Assembly (NCBI GenBank): GCA_002497905.1
Contig: DAFJ01000011.1
Coordinates: 1-12,381 of the forward strand
Direction of reading: 5' to 3'
Length of the DNA: 12,381 bases
From: Euryarchaeota archaeon UBA251
GTDB lineage: Archaea > Thermoplasmatota > Poseidoniia > Poseidoniales > Thalassarchaeaceae
In this document: positions 7,601 to 12,381 of the stretch, piece after piece
Layout: every line of letters starts with the position of its first letter
Position numbering within the stretch: the stretch's first letter is position 1
The notes under the pieces: generated by a model
Databases searched by the model: none
Told to the model about the DNA's origin: nothing
What the model saw: only the letters and a program-made list of their open reading frames with translations
Position numbers and translations under genes: made by a program

Positions 7601-9686
7601 TCAGTTCCCTGAGACAATCAATATCGAACCAGGGCAGACAACCTCCTCGTATGCCACAATCACCGTTCCTCTTGACCAGATTGCAGAAGAAGTGGACCTA
7701 CAGTTAGTCGCTCGTTCCAACTTCGATCCCAGTCCCACGATGGAGGAGGGGACTCTAGCGTTCACAACTTTCACAATTGATGTGAAGATACGTAGAGCAG
7801 GAAACATCGTCATCGATCTCTTTGATTCACAAGCCACCATATCTCCGGGAGAATGCAAGGAATTCAGGGCAGATATTGAGAAGAATTTTGCAGATGGACA
7901 AGTCCGATTTGATGCGATTGATCCACCCCTGCCAGGAGATGGTTTCACCGTAGAATACAACCTAGAAAATCTCCCTGGCAACTCCGCAGAATCGCAAGAC
8001 CTACCTTATGCATCCATGCTTCAGCGTAATGGGAATTACAATCTCGCTATCATTCTATGTGCCGAAGAAGATGCACCCGCAGATACATCCTGGATTATGG
8101 GAATTAGAGCATCTCTAGTTCAGGATCCGAGTATAGGAGATGATGTACAATTCGGAGCTACGGTCGCAATTGTTCGAGACCTAGACATCGAAATCATCTC
8201 AGAAGATACATTTGTTGCTGAACCAGGACAAAGACAGGAATTCGTTGTCCACGTAGATAACAATGGGAACACAATCGAAACTATTGACCCCTACATAACG
8301 ATGAATGACAAGATTCCCGATGGATTCCAAATCCAATTCGCTGAGAATACTATACTCCTACTGCAGCCTGGACAAGACGCTGAGATTCTTGGTTATCTAA
8401 CTGCTTCAGAAGATGCGCCTGCAGGTAAAAACACACTATTACTCTACATCAACACAGATACAGAACCAGTGACAATGGAGGTTGAAATCCCACTTAGAAT
8501 CGATATGCAGATGGATTTTGAAGGGTCGAATCTTCGAACCATCGGAACTGAATCTGAAGCGATTTGGACCCTCGTGATTAGGAACACTGGGAATGCACCC
8601 GACTCATCCAAGTTGAGTTTCCATAGAGATAGCGAGGAGGGTATCCTCGTAGAGCCTACTCTCAATGCATTGCCAGGATACGTCCTCAGCCTACACGAAG
8701 GTAGCCTGCTAGACTCGAATATTGGCGCAGGAATCAGTATCGGTGAAGATGGCTACGCGGCATTAGGCCCCTTGGCAGCCGGCACAGAACGGGTAATCCA
8801 CATTCGCGCAACTGTAGACCTAGAGGAATGGCCGGAGATAGGTATCGAACAATTCGGTGTCCGAATAAATTCTCAACACGGTGGTAAAGCGGATGGAGGC
8901 GATTTGGATTCTACCCAAGGGTGGATAGGGACGGACTACGACTCCAATGAACAAATCCTACTTGCTGAATTCGAAGCAATGGATCTCCAAATAGGTACAG
9001 TGACGCAAATTAGGGAAGGAGATAACGTCGAACTAACAATCACGGTACAAAATCGTGGGAACGCAGACGGAGAGAATATTCTTCTGTTGGCCTGTCCGGA
9101 CGTGTCACCCACAGGACTGGTCTATGCAGGGTGCCCTGCAGGACAAGTCAAGGGGACACTCCCGAGTATCCAAGCAATCGATGGCAATACCATTGGTGAA
9201 CGTAGGGTGACAATTAGCATCGATGTATCCACTGGCACTCAATGGGTCCTTCTCGTCGACCCAGATGAAAGGCTTCCAGATATAGATCGAGCAAACAATA
9301 TCCTCACAATAGAAATCGAAGAAATTCCAGATAAGGGAGGATTAGGGGGGATTATCGATTCATCTGAAGGAGGCGTCGCTGCTGGAATCATGGCTGCTCT
9401 CGGCGCGGTCCTTGGTGGACTCATGCTCATGCTCCTCGTTTCGAGAACAATCGGAGGAAGACGACGAAAACGAGACAGGTGGGTAACTGAATCAACCGCC
9501 TGGGGTACACCCGAACGACCCTCTATGGATGCAGCTGCTGGTACTGCTCCGATGTTTTCTGTGACTCCCCCGCCCGCATCCCTAGGTAGACCGAGAGACT
9601 CAGCCCCTCCAATACAAACCAGTAACGATCCGTATTCTGACCTCGACGACATGAACATAGGTGACCTACTCGGCGACCTCCTTTGA
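4671..9686 (+). CDS. Giant exported, membrane-anchored propeller/Ig-like (CARDB-type) surface protein
   Basis: This 1671-residue protein is not a named family, but its layout is clear. A Sec-type signal peptide has its hydrophobic core at about 27-41 and a likely cut after SASA (about 46). Residues about 50-790 carry propeller-blade-like repeats: IHLAWTD (188), VAVAWDD (257), LHVVWTD (612) and IHVAWVD (695), each after an Asp/Gly-rich turn. From about 790 to 1550 comes a chain of Ig-like domains with EPGQ turns and GNxxx / NTGNA / NRGNADG strands. The last, about 1437-1550, resembles CARDB. One membrane helix at about 1567-1591 is followed by RTIGGRRRKRDRW, then a tail of about 65 residues ending in GDLLGDLL. 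The predicted topology is therefore a large outside part and a short inside tail. Several Cys pairs and N-x-S/T sequons suit an extracellular protein. The role is probably adhesion, sensing or polymer binding; no catalytic motif was seen. ATG 4671 is used; ATG 4689 and 4719 are also possible and no SD is seen. Confidence 0.85.
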   Translation: MTGIHSMKKECTISPRMVGPPASSRAVLLALLMLFSTTLCTFSASATEAEISLDPWAIIDSSKDVRNTQIETAGEDLVMLAYIEDGNRLEVQLLSASTTGLPNILIDESTGSIQSLATAAEDCESTTPCKLHISWTTKDAGQNEGLYYSVQSIDVANKTISPLSQNQQIVNRDNLRDAAMAIDSKGGIHLAWTDNYDPSGILHGTDQIRYTMLQIMQGSQSGMLPMYADALISDTLLTTNYGSKGHASIAIDSDDHVAVAWDDVRGSSIEMLFVMPNPTNGYMNGEWSDICTVLYGGTYDQGSMPSLKEVADDNGILLMETIYGLHDTVPTQANQNNCAGKNTNQNSRTTPLSASDDSGGIRKLQDGIYNGQTPSPWWRSERDDWGPGTTWACMSWRDANGNTGSQANPPTNSDHRWNEVATRIVVPFGVEGPYEGDPIQNSDRNSIAEAHRRCLDGNTMVAPVYAYPVNNPNDVLDSMIDLAWCPDSGVNTQSRNCPGTSTTNRNMSSGVISWRQTNGALTDQWNALSDLMNTGSRDIWMTALDPWDFLDNSATFVNGTSATIFDSNTRQYVERIGPSSTGSLVIVNDTAIVENDAISAHPKIEFDLNKDLHVVWTDGWTHSSIDRLPTEILHQRLDLPDLSVANGYADGLDSSDMGTRTTLVPTNISVVESGTPNVIWSDAYADINIDQDGTIHVAWVDAVNANGEDQIIHATLIPPTNFPGGGFGAERMTIGNDGADKNGPRPTSTAMGGESPSIAVTGNGITMISYTAVGDCTSSSGSKHNVCIGRLAPSLHEVRRAQGQSSIISIEPGETSETNIEVAIREGTGLAQVKVDLSTIEPIGCDGWTTEVRFTQNGTVVNFPMGDVIVGVVPLQMTVRFTAPISADLVDGSTCERRVIAMEGPLSAGLTVTATLDVNRMFDVRAMQSKVAIEQGQTGGVSIEFENIGNVPLELSIRDPSTSTGTEEWQKPSGWDIQFPETINIEPGQTTSSYATITVPLDQIAEEVDLQLVARSNFDPSPTMEEGTLAFTTFTIDVKIRRAGNIVIDLFDSQATISPGECKEFRADIEKNFADGQVRFDAIDPPLPGDGFTVEYNLENLPGNSAESQDLPYASMLQRNGNYNLAIILCAEEDAPADTSWIMGIRASLVQDPSIGDDVQFGATVAIVRDLDIEIISEDTFVAEPGQRQEFVVHVDNNGNTIETIDPYITMNDKIPDGFQIQFAENTILLLQPGQDAEILGYLTASEDAPAGKNTLLLYINTDTEPVTMEVEIPLRIDMQMDFEGSNLRTIGTESEAIWTLVIRNTGNAPDSSKLSFHRDSEEGILVEPTLNALPGYVLSLHEGSLLDSNIGAGISIGEDGYAALGPLAAGTERVIHIRATVDLEEWPEIGIEQFGVRINSQHGGKADGGDLDSTQGWIGTDYDSNEQILLAEFEAMDLQIGTVTQIREGDNVELTITVQNRGNADGENILLLACPDVSPTGLVYAGCPAGQVKGTLPSIQAIDGNTIGERRVTISIDVSTGTQWVLLVDPDERLPDIDRANNILTIEIEEIPDKGGLGGIIDSSEGGVAAGIMAALGAVLGGLMLMLLVSRTIGGRRRKRDRWVTESTAWGTPERPSMDAAAGTAPMFSVTPPPASLGRPRDSAPPIQTSNDPYSDLDDMNIGDLLGDLL
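4749..4808 (+). other. Signal peptide core and cleavage region of the giant surface protein
   Basis: The encoded stretch begins AVLLALLMLFSTTLC and leads into TFSASA, after an N-terminal region with Lys and Arg. It fits a Sec signal with an A-x-A type cut near residue 46. The Cys at about residue 40 lacks the small residue before it that a lipobox needs. Confidence 0.75.
9369..9482 (+). other. C-terminal membrane anchor and basic stop-transfer segment
   Basis: This part encodes an uninterrupted hydrophobic run (GGVAAGIMAALGAV, then LGGLMLMLLVS, about residues 1567-1591) followed at once by GGRRRKRDRW. The basic cluster marks the cytoplasmic side, giving type I topology with a proline-rich, acidic-ended tail of about 65 residues inside. 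Confidence 0.85.
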
Positions 9687-9723
9687 GCGAAGAGCCCATA
9701 CCGTACCGCACTACAGCGCATCC

Positions 9724-10638
9724 ATGGCCGAGGTCACCGATGCAGAATGGTTGCTCGGTTCCCAAGATTGGTGGCCGAGTACCGCTGGTTCGAAGCCACA
9801 GCGTAAACATGGGATAATTGGTTCCGAAATCGATGAAGGTGTTGAAGCATCAGAGGTCCCAGATCGCTTTTCTTGGGAAACCGTTCCTTCGGAAAATTGG
9901 ACAATTTCTGATTATGCGAAGGGGGGGAATGGCTGGTTAAGGCAGAGATTCAAACCACCAGCACGTAGCGTCCTCATACCATGTTCATGGTCACTTTTCT
10001 TCTTCGTTGCTAGCGTTGTTCCACTAGTTTTCCCAGGCAATACTTCAGATGACCAGATGGCTGCATTGGGGCTATTCATCATAGGTTGGGCGATGACCAT
10101 AATCCCTGCATGGAATGCGATGAACATCCTTCCATCTGAGCCTAGCCGTCTCTTCGGCATGGATACTTGGATTTCCGTTCTTTTTGGTTCCGCCGTATTC
10201 CCACTACATATCTTAGTTGACCCGCGTATCGGTTGGATTTCCTATGCTGCGTTACTCTACGGATGGTGGAGATTGATGCAACGGTTCCAGAGTGGATTCA
10301 GTGCACCCTCAAACCGATGGCTTTTGCCATTCGATATTACGAACTGGGAAAATATAGCTCTCTCTAAAGAATGGGAAAAAGATTCGAATCGATGGAGAAA
10401 CGGGCCACTTGCCCATCATAAAGAGGAAAAAAATCTGCGACTTTACGGGATTTCCAGGGGGAGTCATCGCTTCATTGCCCTTCATTACATTCATGATTCA
10501 GGTTGGCTGAATGACCCATTCTCCAATTCAGTAGAGGCTAATCAGGACATTCAACGTCATCTAGAAACTCCGCCATTAGCCAAATGTGACCTTTCTTGGC
10601 CGCATCAATTCCTCAGAAAGGAAGACGAAAGCGAATGA
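9724..10638 (+). CDS. Unrecognised tryptophan-rich protein with four membrane helices
   Basis: I do not recognise a family for this protein of 304 residues. The N-terminal 80 residues are soluble and rich in Trp and acidic groups (LLGSQDWWPS, WETVPSENW). They are followed by four hydrophobic segments at about 83-103, 112-133, 148-165 and 169-186. A C-terminal soluble region of about 115 residues is also rich in Trp and His (WLLPFDITNWEN, HRFIALHYIHDSGW). The first two and last two helices form hairpins joined by a short loop. ATG 9724 is preferred because it leaves a 37-base gap after the giant gene. A GTG at 9661 in the same frame would add 21 residues and overlap the upstream gene by 26 bases; neither has a good SD. 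Same strand and close spacing suggest co-transcription with the surface protein, hence a possible partner in the envelope. A G7 run lies at 9921-9927. No enzyme motif is visible. Confidence 0.8.
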   Translation: MAEVTDAEWLLGSQDWWPSTAGSKPQRKHGIIGSEIDEGVEASEVPDRFSWETVPSENWTISDYAKGGNGWLRQRFKPPARSVLIPCSWSLFFFVASVVPLVFPGNTSDDQMAALGLFIIGWAMTIIPAWNAMNILPSEPSRLFGMDTWISVLFGSAVFPLHILVDPRIGWISYAALLYGWWRLMQRFQSGFSAPSNRWLLPFDITNWENIALSKEWEKDSNRWRNGPLAHHKEEKNLRLYGISRGSHRFIALHYIHDSGWLNDPFSNSVEANQDIQRHLETPPLAKCDLSWPHQFLRKEDESE

Positions 10639-10646
10639 TTTCATTC
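10633..10646. repeat. 14-base perfect palindrome holding both convergent stop codons
   Basis: GAATGA-TT-TCATTC spans the meeting point of the four-helix gene (TGA 10636-10638) and the minus-strand transporter (TGA read from 10643-10641). Both genes end in a Glu codon GAA plus TGA, which produces most of the symmetry. The loop of two bases and low GC make a functional hairpin terminator unlikely. Confidence 0.6.
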
Positions 10647-12381
10647 CTCAGATGGAGATTGACCTCGGATTCGACGATCCTCTGCCTGAGCAGCTTCTAT
10701 TCCGGCTTCAACATCAACGAAGCGGAGCATAATAGTCCCAGAAATAAACAGAATAGAAATTGAAGCGATGCCTACTCTACTATCGTAAGCAACAGCCAAC
10801 ACTCCATACATCACCGGACCTACAAGAGCTGCCACCTTGCCAAAGAATCCGAAGAATCCGAAGAACTCAGCACTTCTCGACTCAGGTACCATCTGACCGA
10901 ATAGGCTACGAGCAAGCCCCTGTGAGCCACCTTGTATTGAACCAAATATACATCCAAGAATGAGGAACTGCATAGTTACACCTATTCCAAACGGTTGCCA
11001 GAAATTGTCTCGCATGAAAACGGCGATCCCATCTAATGGGCCATCCCCAATACTAGTTGGATGACCTAAACCCACCACAGTTCGACCATCTAATGCCACA
11101 TCTCCACCATCTGCAGAGGCAGAGAACCGAGAATCTTCAAGTTCCGTGAAGAACGACGAAATCGCAGTAATATTAGTCGTCTCGATAACGCGTGGATAAT
11201 CGCCATTCCAGTCCCATTCGTAGACACCTTCGATTTGTTCATTCTCAACCAAAGGAAGGACATGCAAATATCGCTTAGCAAGTTCCTGTTCACTGTGATC
11301 TGGAACCTGAGCAAACTCGCCAGCAGAAGGACTGAATGTGACCTGATAAACTCCATTTGGATCGGATGCATTCGCCCCAGTCCAGGTAACTTGGATATCA
11401 TATTCCTCGTGAGATTCCAATTGTAATGGTGCGAATGATAGAGCCATGAATACGACACTAGTACCGATGACTAGTGCGACTTGGAGAGCCGCCTTCGTAG
11501 ACCAGACCTCGGCAAGTTTCGTGTACCCTACGGCACAAGGTGCTGCAACGAACTGGATAACAAGGATGGTCATGATAAGATCCTGAGTCGTCAAACCGAG
11601 GACTGCGGGGCCGAAAACACCGGCTAGAGATGTGACGCTATTGATTCCATCAATGAAGAGGAAATAGGCGAACATGTAGAGGAATAGGACTTTGAAACGA
11701 CGAACTTCGGAGAGTGTCTTGATGACTTCCGATACTCCCAACTTAGTAGATTCCATGAAACCTAGAGGTTCCATCTCATTCGAAATCTCAGGTTCTGGAA
11801 CCCAGCGGAACGTAAGAAGTGCGAAAACATACCACCATACTCCTGAACTAGCGATGGCGAACATCATAGCCCAATCTGCGTATCCAGTACCAATCAATAG
11901 GCCAAGGTGGAAGACCAATAAGAGCCCTCCTCCAAGGTATCCATAGGCAAAAGCAAGATTGGAAATGCGATCCATATCCTCTGGTTCTCCCAGATGAGGT
12001 AGAAGGGCATTGTAGAACACGCCTGCACCATTCAAGCCCACATTTGCAATCACGAACAATACCATCATCCAAAGCCATTGAGTTGAGATGGGTAGAAACG
12101 GGGCTGCTGCAATTAGAATCGTCCCCACTACACCGGTATATGTGAGAATCCGCAACCACCACATCTTGACTCTACGACGATCAGCAAGGACGCCAAGTGA
12201 AGGACTGACTAAAGCGACAAGTAGGGCCGCACCTGACACAGCGAAGGACCACACTGCATCTCCAGTCATCTCAATGGAGCCTATACGAACATTCAATCCG
12301 TTGGCTTCTAGGAAGAGATAGGTGAACCAAGCAGGAAGAATCGCAACTGAAACACTTGTCTCAAAAGCAGATTTACCCCAA
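10641..12381 (-). CDS. MFS transporter of the UMF1/Atg22 type, with extra outer domain (5' end off the window)
   Basis: The visible 579 residues read without a stop from the right edge, so the true start lies beyond 12381. A TTG at 12296 is in frame but is internal: codons upstream of it encode WGKSAFETSVSVAILPAWFT, which looks like the first UMF1 helix. Twelve membrane segments can be placed. The block QGGSQGLARSLFG followed by SAEFFGFFGFFGKVAALVGP matches the UMF1/Atg22 signature (GGxQAxSRSL ... EFFGFY ... GK ... GP). The family belongs to the major facilitator superfamily; yeast Atg22 exports amino acids from the vacuole, and archaeal substrates are unknown. Unusually, about 140 mostly polar residues (visible residues about 322-460) interrupt the loop between helices 9 and 10, on the predicted outer face. 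The gene converges on its left neighbour with 2 bases between stops. Confidence 0.88.
   Translation of the reverse strand, partial: WGKSAFETSVSVAILPAWFTYLFLEANGLNVRIGSIEMTGDAVWSFAVSGAALLVALVSPSLGVLADRRRVKMWWLRILTYTGVVGTILIAAAPFLPISTQWLWMMVLFVIANVGLNGAGVFYNALLPHLGEPEDMDRISNLAFAYGYLGGGLLLVFHLGLLIGTGYADWAMMFAIASSGVWWYVFALLTFRWVPEPEISNEMEPLGFMESTKLGVSEVIKTLSEVRRFKVLFLYMFAYFLFIDGINSVTSLAGVFGPAVLGLTTQDLIMTILVIQFVAAPCAVGYTKLAEVWSTKAALQVALVIGTSVVFMALSFAPLQLESHEEYDIQVTWTGANASDPNGVYQVTFSPSAGEFAQVPDHSEQELAKRYLHVLPLVENEQIEGVYEWDWNGDYPRVIETTNITAISSFFTELEDSRFSASADGGDVALDGRTVVGLGHPTSIGDGPLDGIAVFMRDNFWQPFGIGVTMQFLILGCIFGSIQGGSQGLARSLFGQMVPESRSAEFFGFFGFFGKVAALVGPVMYGVLAVAYDSRVGIASISILFISGTIMLRFVDVEAGIEAAQAEDRRIRGQSPSEE
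11001..11417 (-). other. Extracytoplasmic insert domain of the UMF1-type transporter
   Basis: This part encodes a soluble stretch of about 139 residues between predicted helices 9 and 10. It contains beta-rich motifs (EEYDIQVTWTGANASDPNG, YEWDWNGDYPRVIETTNIT), two N-x-S/T sequons and no Cys. It is intact and in frame, so it is a real part of the protein and not a sequencing artefact. I do not recognise its fold; an Ig-like or other beta domain is only a guess. Confidence 0.7.

Noticed and set aside
9239..9721. Open frame of 160 codons on the minus strand
   Set aside because: It is antisense to the CARDB end, anchor and tail of the giant protein. The hydrophobic anchor and basic cluster make good sense on the plus strand, while the antisense peptide is low-complexity Ser/Arg/Pro.
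1..12381. tRNA, rRNA, CRISPR array, insertion sequence or integration site
   Set aside because: The plus and minus strands are almost fully covered by well-supported genes; the gaps are about 106 bases or shorter and show no cloverleaf, direct repeats, transposase or terminal inverted repeats.

Overview
The window looks archaeal. It most resembles the marine Euryarchaeota of the Poseidoniales (Marine Group II) type, but this is an inference from gene content and style, not a search result. Supporting signs are tightly packed genes with 2-4 base junctions, GTG as well as ATG starts, archaeal-type Shine-Dalgarno (SD) sequences (GGAGG, GAGGAGGTGA), no clear bacterial -35/-10 pairs, a glycine decarboxylase P-protein split into two subunits, and a giant exported propeller/Ig-like protein with a C-terminal membrane anchor and a basic stop-transfer sequence. 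No RNA gene, mobile element or CRISPR array is visible.

Left region (1-1634): end of a nucleotide-sugar operon. The last 49 codons of a sugar-1-phosphate nucleotidyltransferase (rfbA-like) are followed after 2 bases by a complete dTDP-glucose 4,6-dehydratase (rfbB). A small GtrA-type four-helix membrane protein overlaps the end of rfbB by 4 bases. Together these would make an activated nucleotide sugar and probably move a lipid-linked sugar across the membrane for surface glycosylation.

Centre left (1741-4622): gcvPA and gcvPB, the two subunits of the glycine cleavage system P-protein, joined by an ATGA overlap and a near-perfect SD. The partner genes gcvT, gcvH and lpd are not in the window.

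Centre and right (4671-10638): a 1671-residue exported, membrane-anchored protein. It has a propeller-like N-terminal half with repeated (I/L)HxxW-D blade motifs, a chain of Ig-like/CARDB-like domains, one membrane helix and a short cytoplasmic tail ending in GDLLGDLL. It is followed by an unrecognised tryptophan-rich protein with four predicted membrane helices.

Right end (10641-12381, minus strand): an MFS transporter of the UMF1/Atg22 type. It carries an unusual insert of about 140 residues in an extracytoplasmic loop and continues past the right edge of the window. It converges on the four-helix gene with only 2 bases between the stop codons, inside a 14-base perfect palindrome.

The most interesting items are the giant surface protein with its unknown membrane neighbour, and the extra outer domain in the UMF1-type transporter. 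A possible theme is surface glycan synthesis beside large, potentially glycosylated surface proteins, but the sequence alone does not prove that link.
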